The notes: a model not told the origin generated them from the letters alone. A stretch of 29,201 nt of DNA from DATNIC01 sp035604635 (GCA_035604635.1 DATNIC010000040.1:1-29201), one strand, 5' to 3'; counted from the stretch's first letter, positions 14,368 through 22,830 are shown. Numbers and translations are program-made.

Positions 14368-15920
14368 TGTGAACGAATCATGAACGACCACGACCGGGTC
14401 GAGACGTTGCCGGCGAGGTCCGCGACCCGAACGGTCACGCTGACCGGGCCGTCGTTGACGTTCGAGGTCGGGCTGTAGGTGATGAACGAGCCCGTCCGCG
14501 TCGACGCACCGGTCACGTCCTGCCCGTTGACGTTCATCGATGCGCTGCTCGGATTGATCCCGACACCCGATGGAGCGCTGAACGTAGCGTAGATGCTCGG
14601 CTTGGGATTGTTCACGCTTTGGTTTTGGGACGGTGCGACGTCCTTGATCTGCGGCGGCAAGGTCGCAACGGAGAGGAGGGTTTGGGCCACCACTTTCGCT
14701 GCGCTCTGTTCACCGACGCTCAAGCGCCCGAAGACGAGGACCGAAGCGAAGTTGATCGAGCCTCCGACGACGTACCGCGCGGTATATGTCCCCGGCTGCT
14801 CTTCGCGCATCGGCAAACCGGTCAGAAACGAACCGATGTCGTAAGTTGCGCGGCCTCCCGGCGTCCCGGCCAGCGTAACGTCGAAACTCTCGCCGCTGCG
14901 CAACGGCCGGCTCGCGTCGATCGAGAACGACGAGATCGTCACGCTTGCGGGGGTCGCTGAAGCGTCGGGAGCAGGCGGAACAGCGGCTCGGCTCGCGATG
15001 ATCTCGCGTGCTTCTCCGGTCTCGGGGTTCGCGCGGACGATCGCCGCATCGCCGCTGGCCAAGTCGGCGAGCTGCGCCGCGTCGCCGTTGAGCGTGATCG
15101 TCGTCGCGCGGCTGGGCGTGACGACGTATCCGTCGGAGAGGACGACGGAGTTGCCCGAGACCGCGATCACTTTCCCCGCTCGCGATGCGTAGAGATCGAG
15201 GACCTGCAACACCGAGCCGTCTTTGGCGACGCGGACCGAGACCGAGTCTCCGACGTGGATCGAGCTAAGGCTCCCGTCGACCGTCGTATGCGTCTTCACG
15301 TCTTGGATCGTCGTTTTGGTGTTCGCACCGACGGAGAGCGTCCGCGCGTTCCCACCCCGGACGACGGTCAACGCCGGCGGCGAACTATTTTGGTCGAGCG
15401 CCGAGATGATGCCGGTCACGGTCGTCTCTCCAGCCGGACCGGCTTGCGACATGACCGTGGCTCGTCCGACGAGCGATGAGACGATCTGGATGCGATCGCT
15501 CTGCTTGTCGTAGGCCGCGACGGCGCCGAGCGCATCGGCGATGAAGCGGAGCGAGACGTACGTGGAACCGCCTTGCTCGGTCGCGGGTGAGTCCATCTTT
15601 ACCAGGCGATTGTTGATCTTTGCTTGCGCGCTGCCGACCGTGATGCGAATGGTCGCGCTGGGCGCATTCGCAACGACCGAATTCCCTTGGCGCGAGACCG
15701 CGATCGCCAGCGCCGCGAAGACCGGTGCGATCGGGACGAGGACGCGGCCGCCGGAGACGATCGGCGGCGGGTGCGGCGGCAGGCGCGTCCCGTTGACGAA
15801 GACCGCCAGCTTGCGCGTCGGAATCTCGCCGCGAAATGGACGCGGAGCTTCTTTGCCCACGGCCTGCGCGCAGAGCATCGCTGCCAGCAGCGCCGCGGCC
15901 GGCCAGCGGCCCGAGATCAA
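14364..15920 (-). CDS. secreted stalk-domain (copper amine oxidase N-terminal-like) protein
   Basis: 518 residues from TTG 15920, chosen because GGAGGG lies six bases upstream (15927-15932), the codon overlaps the previous stop (TTGA), and a signal peptide (WPAAALLAAMLCAQAVGKEAP) follows. Residues ~35-150 form a stalk domain: 'VFVNGTRLPPHPPPIVSGGRVLVPIAPVFAALAIAV' and 'STYVSLRFIADALGAVAAYDKQSDRIQI', the usual 'vNG... vPlr.iaealGa.v.wd' pattern. The middle holds repeated small beta modules (VTGIISALDQNS..., GKVIAVSGNSVVLSDG), and the C-terminus resembles a bacterial Ig-like domain (VSVTVRVADLAGNVSTRSWSF). It is not an amine oxidase; no catalytic domain is present. A cell-surface structural role is likely. 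Confidence 0.8.
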   Translation of the reverse strand: MISGRWPAAALLAAMLCAQAVGKEAPRPFRGEIPTRKLAVFVNGTRLPPHPPPIVSGGRVLVPIAPVFAALAIAVSRQGNSVVANAPSATIRITVGSAQAKINNRLVKMDSPATEQGGSTYVSLRFIADALGAVAAYDKQSDRIQIVSSLVGRATVMSQAGPAGETTVTGIISALDQNSSPPALTVVRGGNARTLSVGANTKTTIQDVKTHTTVDGSLSSIHVGDSVSVRVAKDGSVLQVLDLYASRAGKVIAVSGNSVVLSDGYVVTPSRATTITLNGDAAQLADLASGDAAIVRANPETGEAREIIASRAAVPPAPDASATPASVTISSFSIDASRPLRSGESFDVTLAGTPGGRATYDIGSFLTGLPMREEQPGTYTARYVVGGSINFASVLVFGRLSVGEQSAAKVVAQTLLSVATLPPQIKDVAPSQNQSVNNPKPSIYATFSAPSGVGINPSSASMNVNGQDVTGASTRTGSFITYSPTSNVNDGPVSVTVRVADLAGNVSTRSWSFMIRSH

Positions 15921-16936
15921 CGGCTTCCCTCCAACACTTCGCGATAGACTTCGGCGGTCGACATGGCGAAACGCTCCCACGTATACGGCCGGACTCGCTC
16001 TTTTCCCCTTGCCGTCCGCTCCCGCCACGCCGGCGAGCCTTGCGCCGCGTCGGCGAGCAGCGCGCGCAGCGCCTCCGTATCGCGAGCATCGAACAACGCA
16101 GCGTCATCGCGCACGACACTCGAGACGCACTCGCGCGCCGCGATCACGGGAGTCCCTGCGGCCATTGCCTCCAGCATCGGCAGTCCGAAGCCCTCGGCAA
16201 GCGCGGGGTGGACGTACGCCAACGCTCCACGATAGAGCTGCCACAAGCGCTCCTCGCTCACCGTCCCCAGTTCCACGAGCTTCCGCTTCCCTCGCTCGAA
16301 GCGTGCGAAATGCGCGGGGTGCTCCCCCGTACCGGTAAGATACAAGTCGACCTCGATCTCCGGCGGGAGCGACGACCAGGCGGCGAGCAAGGTCGCGACG
16401 TTCTTATGAGGGCGCAAGTTCCCCGAATAGAGGAAGTACGGCCGGGCGGCGCGCTCGACTGCCGTCTCGGCGGCACGGGCGGGATCGTAGCCGAGCGGCG
16501 TTACCCGGCAACGCTCGCGCGGGACGCCGAGGTAGCGTTCGCACTGGTCCACAGTGCGCTCGTCGCCCATGACGAGGAACCGTGCGCGTTGCGCTAGCGG
16601 CCGCGCTACCGTCGCATAGTACAGCGCGACTCCCGGTCCATGCAGCTCCGGGTAGATGACGTGGATCAAATCGTGAATCATCATGATGTAGGGCAGCGGC
16701 GCCAACAGCGGCGCGAAGATCGTCGTATAGTGCGTCAGGCGAGGGCGCATCCGCGCAATCCGCAACGGCATGAGGATCTGCTCGTCGAACCCCAAGTTCG
16801 CTCCGCCATGCAGCGGCGCGACCGTTAGGTCGGGCGCGACCCGCGGCAGGTACTCCACGAGCCGAGTCGCATAGGCGCGCATTCCGAATGACATGCGGCG
16901 GGTCAGGCGAACATCGAGCGCGACATCGACGTTCAT
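15917..16936 (-). CDS. GT4-family glycosyltransferase, first tandem copy (downstream)
   Basis: 339 residues from ATG 16936 (ATGA overlap with the upstream paralog). GT-B fold. The N-terminal half has 'RRMSFGMRAYATRLVEYLP' and 'IMMIHDLIHVIYPE'. The C-terminal half has the donor-binding region 'PYFLYSGNLRPHKNVATLLAAW', 'LVELGTVSEERLWQLYRGALAYVHPALAEGFGLPMLEAMAAGTPVIA', with the E-x7-E signature (EGFGLPMLE). It transfers a sugar from a nucleotide diphosphate donor, presumably in capsule, exopolysaccharide or surface glycan assembly. The upstream open frame to 17389 lies over the paralog and is ignored. Confidence 0.92.
   Translation of the reverse strand: MNVDVALDVRLTRRMSFGMRAYATRLVEYLPRVAPDLTVAPLHGGANLGFDEQILMPLRIARMRPRLTHYTTIFAPLLAPLPYIMMIHDLIHVIYPELHGPGVALYYATVARPLAQRARFLVMGDERTVDQCERYLGVPRERCRVTPLGYDPARAAETAVERAARPYFLYSGNLRPHKNVATLLAAWSSLPPEIEVDLYLTGTGEHPAHFARFERGKRKLVELGTVSEERLWQLYRGALAYVHPALAEGFGLPMLEAMAAGTPVIAARECVSSVVRDDAALFDARDTEALRALLADAAQGSPAWRERTARGKERVRPYTWERFAMSTAEVYREVLEGSR
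15927..15932 (-). promoter_or_regulatory. ribosome binding site for the TTG start of the stalk-domain gene
   Basis: GGAGGG on the minus strand, six bases before TTG 15920 and within the last codons of the glycosyltransferase gene. It decides the start codon. Confidence 0.7.
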
Positions 16937-17961
16937 GCGGCCAAGACGCCGCGATACACGTCCGCCGTCGCGCGGACGGTGCGGTCCCACGTCAACATGC
17001 GCGCCGCGGCTTGCGCGGCCGCGCCACGTCCCCTCATTGCATCCGGTTCCGCTTGTGTGCGGGCCAATAGCGCGCGCAGCGCTTCGACATTCCGCGCCCC
17101 GAAGAGGAGCGCATGCTCGCGCAACGGCTCCGGCGCGCTCGTCGACGTCGCGATCACCGGCGTCCCGCACCACATCGCCTCGAGCATCGGGAAGCCGAAG
17201 CCCTCGCGCAGCGAAGGATGGACGTACGCGCGCGCGCCGCGATAGAGCCGTGCCAGGCGCTCGCGGGAGACGTTCCCCAAAAACACGATCCGCGCGTCTT
17301 CGCGTCGATAAGGGGCGAGCCGCTCGCCCAAATCGTCGTCCCCCGTCAAGTAAAGATCGACGCCCGATCCGGCCGGCAACCCATGCCACGCCGCGAACAA
17401 CGTCTCCAAGTCTTTGTGCGGCCGGTGGTTTCCGACGTACAAAAAATACGGTCGCGGCGTTTCCTCCGGCACGACGCCCTCGCCGAAGCCCTCCTCGAGG
17501 CCGAGCGGGACCACCGCGATTCGCGCAGGATCGACTCCGAGCAGCTCCCGCAGATCGTCGCGCGTCCTCGGATCGTCCGTGATCACGCGCGCCGCACGAT
17601 GCAGCACCGAACGAACGAACAGGCGATAGTACGGTTGAACCTTCGATTTGGCAAATTGCGGAAAGCGCAAGTCGATCAGATCGTGGATCGTCACGATGAA
17701 ACGCGCCGGGATCGCAAACGGCGTGTACGGCGTCAAGAAATGAACCAGCCTCGGCCGCCGCCGGGCGATTTCGAGCGGAATCCCGATCTGCTCGCGCAGA
17801 TCGAAGTTGTCACCACCTTCGAATGCTTCGATGCGCAGATCGGGCGCGACGGCTGGAAGCCGCTGCACGAGCTCCCGCGTGTATGCGCGCATGCCGTCCG
17901 ACATGTGCGAGGTGATGCGCGCGTCGACGAAGACGTCTACCGGAGACGTAGGGCTTTCCAA
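16933..17961 (-). CDS. GT4-family glycosyltransferase, second tandem copy (upstream)
   Basis: 342 residues from TTG 17961, which aligns its first residues (…PVDVFVDARITSHM) with those of the neighbouring paralog (MNVDVALDVRLTRRM); TTG 17991 is also open. Shared motifs with that paralog in the same order: 'SDGMRAYTRELVQRLPAVAPDL', 'VTIHDLIDLRFPQ', 'PYFLYVGNHRPHKDLETLFAAW', 'YRGARAYVHPSLREGFGFPMLEAMWCGTPVIA'. The two are clearly a tandem duplication that has diverged, so they probably add different sugars to the same glycan. It overlaps the end of the GT2 gene by 25 bases. Confidence 0.9.
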   Translation of the reverse strand: MESPTSPVDVFVDARITSHMSDGMRAYTRELVQRLPAVAPDLRIEAFEGGDNFDLREQIGIPLEIARRRPRLVHFLTPYTPFAIPARFIVTIHDLIDLRFPQFAKSKVQPYYRLFVRSVLHRAARVITDDPRTRDDLRELLGVDPARIAVVPLGLEEGFGEGVVPEETPRPYFLYVGNHRPHKDLETLFAAWHGLPAGSGVDLYLTGDDDLGERLAPYRREDARIVFLGNVSRERLARLYRGARAYVHPSLREGFGFPMLEAMWCGTPVIATSTSAPEPLREHALLFGARNVEALRALLARTQAEPDAMRGRGAAAQAAARMLTWDRTVRATADVYRGVLAA

Positions 17962-18683
17962 TGCACGACAACCGGATACAACTCCGACCAAAAGCCGACG
18001 TAGAGACCGCGCCAGCCGTCAAGCAGCATTCCGCGCAGGAGCAAGTGCGCGAGGAACCGAGCAACCGCGCGCGTCGCGACGAAACACAGACGCGGAACCG
18101 AGGTGCGCAGACCCAGGGATTCGAGTGTCGTATATTCGGCGAACTTCTGCCGGTACGTCGCGATCGACGGATACGAATAGTGAACGAGCGAGCCCGCCAG
18201 CTCGCCGACCGGACCGTCGACAATCCAGCGCTCGTGCACGTCCGCCGATCCGCGGGTCTCCGGATGCGCCTCGAGCCGCGCGCGGTCGGTGCGAAAGAGG
18301 CGCACCAGCGGCTCACCGGTCCAGCGGCGGATCGGCCGGCCGCAAAACCACGAAGTGCGCCGGACGATATACGCCTCCGCGTCTTCAGGCGCTCCGGCCA
18401 GCGCTTGGGCCAGACGGGGATCGAGCGCTTCATCGGCGTCGAGCATGAACGTCCACGGCGTCTTGACCCGAGAGACCGCATACCGGCGTGCGTCGACGAA
18501 GCCCGTCCAGCCGCGGCGTTCGACCCGGGCACCTAGCTCCGTCGCGAGCACGACGGTGTTGTCCGCGGATTCGGCATCCAGAACAAAAACCGGCATGTCG
18601 ATCGGGAGTGAGCGCAGCGCTCGCGCGATCGTGCGTTCCTCGTTGCGGGTCAGCACGACGGCCGTAATGCGATCGGGGTTCAG
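17937..18683 (-). CDS. GT2-family glycosyltransferase (WaaE-like), apparent CTG start
   Basis: About 248 residues. The N-terminus 'ITAVVLTRNEERTIARALRSLP' and 'FVLDAESADNTVVLATELGARV' with 'FMLDADEALDP' (the D-x-D-like metal site) are the GT-A donor-binding signatures. 'RRWTGEPLVRLFRTDRARLE' and 'YSYPSIATYRQKFAEYTTLES' are typical of WaaE/KdtX-like lipopolysaccharide core glucosyltransferases. The C-terminal third is hydrophobic and may be membrane-associated. No ATG, GTG or TTG exists between the CTP synthase stop and the first conserved strand; CTG 18683 overlaps that stop as CTGA, and ATT four codons later is another option. An ATG at 18821 would add 46 residues that only shadow pyrG. Confidence 0.85.
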   Translation of the reverse strand: MNPDRITAVVLTRNEERTIARALRSLPIDMPVFVLDAESADNTVVLATELGARVERRGWTGFVDARRYAVSRVKTPWTFMLDADEALDPRLAQALAGAPEDAEAYIVRRTSWFCGRPIRRWTGEPLVRLFRTDRARLEAHPETRGSADVHERWIVDGPVGELAGSLVHYSYPSIATYRQKFAEYTTLESLGLRTSVPRLCFVATRAVARFLAHLLLRGMLLDGWRGLYVGFWSELYPVVVHWKALRLR

Positions 18684-20332
18684 CTGCGCGTGAGCTCGAT
18701 CTTTTTGCCCGGTTCGCTCTTTGCTCGGGCAAGGGTCGCTCCGATGAAGTCGCGGTAGAGCGGGGACGGGCGCGTCGGCCGCGATTTGAATTCCGGATGC
18801 GCTTGCGTCCCGACGAACCATGGATGAACGTCTTGCGGCAATTCGATCATCTCGACCAGCGTCGTGCGCCCGACGGCATGGTGACCTGAGAAAAACATCC
18901 CATGCTCTTCGAAGAGTGCTTTATAGCGGTTGTTGAACTCGTAGCGGTGCCGGTGCCGCTCGCTGATCTCGAGCTCACCGTACGCCTTAGCCGCGAGGGA
19001 ACCGGGCTCGAGCGTGCACGCGTACGCACCCAATCGCATCGTCCCGCCCTTGAAATCGAGATTGCGCTGCTCGGGGAGGAAGTCGATGACCGGGTCGGGC
19101 GTGGCCTCGTCGACCTCACTCGTCATCGCGTCCGCTAGGCCGCACACGTTGCGCGCGAACTCGACGCACGCAAGCTGCATCCCATAACAGATCCCCAGGA
19201 ACGGGATCTTACTCTCGCGCGCGAATTGCACGGCGCGCAGCTTGCCTTTCACGCCACGCGCACCGAAGCCCGGCGCGACCAAGATACCGTCGACGTCGGC
19301 CAGCGCGCTGACGCCTTCTTCTTCGACCGTCTCGGAATCGACGCGGATGATCTCGACCGCGGAATGGTGGTAGATGCCCGCATGATTGAGCGCCTCGGCG
19401 ATCGAGATGTAGGCGTCCTTGAGCTCGACGTACTTCCCGACGAGCCCGACGCGGACGCGGTGCTCGGGAGCTTCGATGCGCTCGACGATCCCGGCCCACT
19501 CTTCGAGGTCCGGGGCACGGTCTGGAAGCTTCAGCTTGCGGACCGCGGCTTGCGCGAGGCCTTCGGCCTCCAGGTTGAGCGGGACGCGGTAGATCGTCTT
19601 GGCATCGCTGTTCTGCACGACCGCGTTCGCGGGGACGTCGCAGAACAGCGCGATCTTCTCCTTGAGGTCCATCCCGATCAAGTGCCCTGAGCCCGTGCGG
19701 ATCACGATCGCGTCGGGCGTGATTCCGATGGCACGCAGCTCGCGGACCGAGTGCTGCGTCGGTTTCGTCTTGAGCTCGTCGGCCGCGCCGAGATGCGGGA
19801 CGAGCGTCAAATGAACGAACATCACGTTCTCGTCGCCGACGTCGTAGCGCACCTGGCGGATCGCTTCGAGAAACGGCAAACCCTCGATGTCGCCGACGGT
19901 CCCGCCGACCTCGACGATGCACACGTCGGCACCGCTTGAATCGGCGACGCGGCGAACTTGCGCCTTAATCTCGTTCGTGATGTGCGGAATGACTTGGACG
20001 GTCGCACCGAGATAGTCGCCGCGCCGTTCTTTCTCGATGACGGACTGGTAGATTTGGCCGGTCGTCACGTTGTTGTGGCGCGTCAACGGCTCGTCGATGA
20101 AGCGCTCGTAGTGACCCAGATCGAGGTCGGTCTCCGCGCCGTCTTCGGTGACGAAGACTTCCCCGTGCTGATACGGGTTCATCGTCCCGGCGTCGACGTT
20201 GATGTAGGGGTCCAGTTTCTGGACCGAGACCGAGATGCCCCGGCTCTTCAACAATCGTCCCAATGAGGCCGCCGTGATCCCCTTCCCGAGCGAACTCACG
20301 ACGCCGCCGGTGAAGAAGATGTATTTTGCCAT
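18680..20332 (-). CDS. pyrG: CTP synthase
   Basis: 550 residues from ATG 20332 (MAKYIFFTGGVVSSLGKG, the family-standard start); ATG 20344 would add four residues. The enzyme makes CTP from UTP, ATP and glutamine in the cytoplasm. The amidoligase half has the P-loop-like GGVVSSLGKGI, DAGTMNPYQHGEVFVTEDGAE and EVGGTVGDIEGLPFLEA. The glutaminase half has the oxyanion/nucleophile motif PFLGICYGMQ (Cys at about residue 382) and the catalytic HPEFKSRP. Length and motifs are normal. It heads a run of overlapping genes that continues into the glycosyltransferases. Confidence 0.98.
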   Translation of the reverse strand: MAKYIFFTGGVVSSLGKGITAASLGRLLKSRGISVSVQKLDPYINVDAGTMNPYQHGEVFVTEDGAETDLDLGHYERFIDEPLTRHNNVTTGQIYQSVIEKERRGDYLGATVQVIPHITNEIKAQVRRVADSSGADVCIVEVGGTVGDIEGLPFLEAIRQVRYDVGDENVMFVHLTLVPHLGAADELKTKPTQHSVRELRAIGITPDAIVIRTGSGHLIGMDLKEKIALFCDVPANAVVQNSDAKTIYRVPLNLEAEGLAQAAVRKLKLPDRAPDLEEWAGIVERIEAPEHRVRVGLVGKYVELKDAYISIAEALNHAGIYHHSAVEIIRVDSETVEEEGVSALADVDGILVAPGFGARGVKGKLRAVQFARESKIPFLGICYGMQLACVEFARNVCGLADAMTSEVDEATPDPVIDFLPEQRNLDFKGGTMRLGAYACTLEPGSLAAKAYGELEISERHRHRYEFNNRYKALFEEHGMFFSGHHAVGRTTLVEMIELPQDVHPWFVGTQAHPEFKSRPTRPSPLYRDFIGATLARAKSEPGKKIELTRS

Positions 20333-20374
20333 TGGGGACTTCATTTTTCGAGTCGACCGAAGGCAGCCCCTTGC

Positions 20375-20875
20375 CTAGTGCAGCCGGTCGCTGATTTTTT
20401 CCAGTCCGGCCAGGGCGCAGGCTTCGTCTTTGTCACCGCCGGGTGCGCCGGCAGCGGCGATGGCTCCGATCGTATCATTGCCGACTTTGATCGGCACGCC
20501 ACCTAGCCCCATCGCGAGTTGCGGATCGTAGACGGCGGGATTGAAGCCGCCCGCGGCGACCCTTTTTGTGAAGTCCCCGGTCGAGATCCCTAGCAGAGCG
20601 GACGTGTAGGCTTTGCGGCGGGTGACCTCCCTGCTGAAGCCGCCCGCGCCATCGCCGACGAGAACCACCTTGGGCATGCCCGTGCGATCTGCGATCGTGA
20701 CGCTCACGTTGTAGCCTTGCGCCTTGCATGCAGCGATCGCCGCCTGTGCCGCTTCTACGGCTAGCGCAAGGGGAAGGACCTTATGCGTCTCCGTCGGCAG
20801 GTCAGCGGCCCGAGCGCTGATGCTGGTAAAAACGCAGAGGACCGCGGTAGTTACGACTGCACAGGATCGGATCAT
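20375..20875 (-). CDS. secreted GlcG/HbpS-family protein (heme-binding-like)
   Basis: 166 residues with a Sec signal peptide (MIRSCAVVTTAVLCVFTSISARAAD). The mature part follows the GlcG/HbpS (formerly DUF336) plan: 'AAQAAIAACKAQGYNVSVTIADRTGMPKVVLVGDGAGG', 'RRKAYTSALLGISTGDF', 'LAMGLGGVPIKVGNDTIGAIAAAGAPGGDKDEACALAGLEKI'. HbpS of Streptomyces binds heme and senses oxidative stress; others in the family have no proven function. GGAGG lies six bases before the ATG. Its position between prmC and pyrG does not suggest a role. Confidence 0.88.
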   Translation of the reverse strand: MIRSCAVVTTAVLCVFTSISARAADLPTETHKVLPLALAVEAAQAAIAACKAQGYNVSVTIADRTGMPKVVLVGDGAGGFSREVTRRKAYTSALLGISTGDFTKRVAAGGFNPAVYDPQLAMGLGGVPIKVGNDTIGAIAAAGAPGGDKDEACALAGLEKISDRLH

Positions 20876-20902
20876 TTGTTACCTCCGCCGGATGTTAGGT
20901 CT

Positions 20903-21733
20903 TTAGAAGATCACCGCGACGTAACGTTCTAAGCCCCCGTAGTCGCAGCCGATTTCGATTCCAGCATCCGGAAACACCGATTCAGCGGCTTCCGCCAACG
21001 CGTCGATCGTTCCCGGAGCCGCTTCGAGGAAGAGCGCGCCGCCCGGACCGATGACCGGTCCGGCTCCGTCTAGGAGCTTGCGATACAGGACGAGGCCGTC
21101 CGCGCCCCCGTCGACCGCGACGCGCGGCTCATAGCCGACCGGATGCGGCACCGCTGGTACGTCCGCACTCGGTACGTACGGTAGATTCGCGACGACGACG
21201 TCGAAGCACCCGAGCCCGCGGAGCGGTTCGAGCAGATCGCCGTGAGCAAACGCGACGCGTTGCGCGACACCGAGCCGGTGTGCGTTGTCGCCCGCAACCG
21301 CAAGCGCTTCCGCCGAAACGTCGGTCGCCACCACTTCGATCCGTTCGTCCTCGGCAGCAAGCGAGATCGCGATCGCACCGGACCCGGTCCCGATGTCGGC
21401 GACCCGCACGAGCGGGACGGGAAGGCCACGCACGTAGTCCAGGACGGCTTCGATCAGATGCTCGGTCTCCGGCCGTGGAACCAAGACGCGCCGGTCGACG
21501 GAAAACGTGCGGCCGTAAAAGCCGGCGTGGCCGGTGATGTACGCGACCGGTTCGCCGTGCTCGCGGCGAGCGACCATTCCATCGAAGCGCTCGGCAATGG
21601 GGGACTCGAGTTCGGTCTCTGGGTGCGCGAGGAAATGCGCTCCCGTCAATCCGCATGCCTCTTCGAGCAAGATGCGCGCGTCGAACGGCGTGATCCGGCT
21701 CGTGGCGCGCGCGAGCGCGTCCGCGACGGTCAT
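20903..21733 (-). CDS. prmC: release factor glutamine methyltransferase PrmC (HemK)
   Basis: 276 residues. It methylates the glutamine of the GGQ motif in release factors. The N-terminal helical domain is followed by EPVAYITGHAGFYGRTFSVDRRVLVPRPETEHLIE and the SAM-binding motif I VADIGTGSGAIAISLA. The catalytic motif reads VVANLPYV at residues 183-186 instead of the usual NPPY; Leu184 replaces the first proline. It starts two bases after the prfA stop, the classical arrangement with its own substrate. Confidence 0.96.
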   Translation of the reverse strand: MTVADALARATSRITPFDARILLEEACGLTGAHFLAHPETELESPIAERFDGMVARREHGEPVAYITGHAGFYGRTFSVDRRVLVPRPETEHLIEAVLDYVRGLPVPLVRVADIGTGSGAIAISLAAEDERIEVVATDVSAEALAVAGDNAHRLGVAQRVAFAHGDLLEPLRGLGCFDVVVANLPYVPSADVPAVPHPVGYEPRVAVDGGADGLVLYRKLLDGAGPVIGPGGALFLEAAPGTIDALAEAAESVFPDAGIEIGCDYGGLERYVAVIF

Positions 21734-21735
21734 CG

Positions 21736-22818
21736 TTATGCTGCCGACGTCGCTCCCGCGAGGAGCCGCGCCTTCTCGTCCTTTTGCAATTCCTCGACGA
21801 GACGATCGAGGTCACCCTCCATGATCCCGCGGATGTTTCCGAAGTTCTGATTGATGCGATGATCGGTCAATCGGTCTTGCGGAAAATTGTACGTTCGAAT
21901 TTTTTCCGAACGATCGCCGGTCCCGACTTGGCTGCGCCTTAGCGACCCGACCGCTTCCTCCGCCTCGCGCTGTTTGCGATCGAGCAGGATGCTGCGCAGC
22001 ATCTGCATCGCGCGCTCGCGGTTCTGCAGCTGCGAGCGCTCTTCTTGACTCGCGACGACGACGCCGCTTGGGACGTGCGTGATACGGATCGCGCTCTCGG
22101 TCTTGTTGACGTGCTGTCCGCCGGCACCGCTCGACTTGAACGTATCGATCTGTAAGTCTTTGGGGTTGACCTCGATCTCGACTTCTTCGGCTTCCGGCAA
22201 AACCGCGACGGTCGCGGTGCTCGTGTGGACGCGGCCGGACGCTTCGGTCACCGGGACACGCTGAACGCGATGGACGCCGCTCTCGTATTTGAAGAAACGA
22301 TACGGCTCTCCGCCCTTGATCGACATGACCACTTCCTTGGCGCCGCCGCTATCGCTCTCGCTTTGCGAGACGATCGCGACGTGCATCTTCTTCGACTCCG
22401 CATAACGCGCGTACATCCGAGCCAGCTCGGCTGCGAACAAGCTCGCCTCCTCGCCGCCGGCGCCGGCGCGAATCTCTATGAAGACGTCCTTGGCATCGTT
22501 GGGATCGCGCGGAAGCATCAGCTCTTGGAGGCGAGCCTCGAGCTTCTTGCGATGCTCGCGCAAAATCGTGGCTTCCTCTTCGGCTAACGCGTGCAGTTCG
22601 GCATCGGCGCGATCTTCGAGCAGCACCTCGTTGGATTCGATCGCGTGGAGCGTCTTGCGGTACTCGCGGTAGACGTTCACCGTCTCTTCGAGCGCAGCGC
22701 GTTCTCTGACGAGCGCCGTATAGCGTTCTTGATCGAACCCGCCGCTCGTATCGGCGAGCGCGGCCTCGATCTCATCGAAGCGCTTGGAGAGGGCCTCCAA
22801 GCGGTCGTTCAGTTGCAC
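21736..22818 (-). CDS. prfA: peptide chain release factor 1
   Basis: 360 residues, the standard RF1 length. It reads UAA/UAG stop codons and triggers peptide release. Visible parts: N-terminal coiled-coil (residues 1-100), domain 2/4 with IRAGAGGEEASLFAAELARMY and VHRVQRVPVTEASGRVHTSTATVAVLPE, and the GGQ loop SSGAGGQHVNKTESAIRITHVPSG with Gln235. The C-terminus has KIRTYNFPQDRLTDHRINQ. Gene order rpmE-prfA-prmC with short gaps points to one operon. Several genes here end in TGA, so an RF2 must be encoded elsewhere. Confidence 0.98.
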   Translation of the reverse strand: MQLNDRLEALSKRFDEIEAALADTSGGFDQERYTALVRERAALEETVNVYREYRKTLHAIESNEVLLEDRADAELHALAEEEATILREHRKKLEARLQELMLPRDPNDAKDVFIEIRAGAGGEEASLFAAELARMYARYAESKKMHVAIVSQSESDSGGAKEVVMSIKGGEPYRFFKYESGVHRVQRVPVTEASGRVHTSTATVAVLPEAEEVEIEVNPKDLQIDTFKSSGAGGQHVNKTESAIRITHVPSGVVVASQEERSQLQNRERAMQMLRSILLDRKQREAEEAVGSLRRSQVGTGDRSEKIRTYNFPQDRLTDHRINQNFGNIRGIMEGDLDRLVEELQKDEKARLLAGATSAA

Positions 22819-22830
22819 GGCACCGTCCCG

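Noticed and set aside
16937..17389. Upstream extension of the downstream GT4 gene
   Set aside because: It runs through the coding sequence of its paralog; ATG 16936 in an ATGA overlap gives the expected N-terminus.
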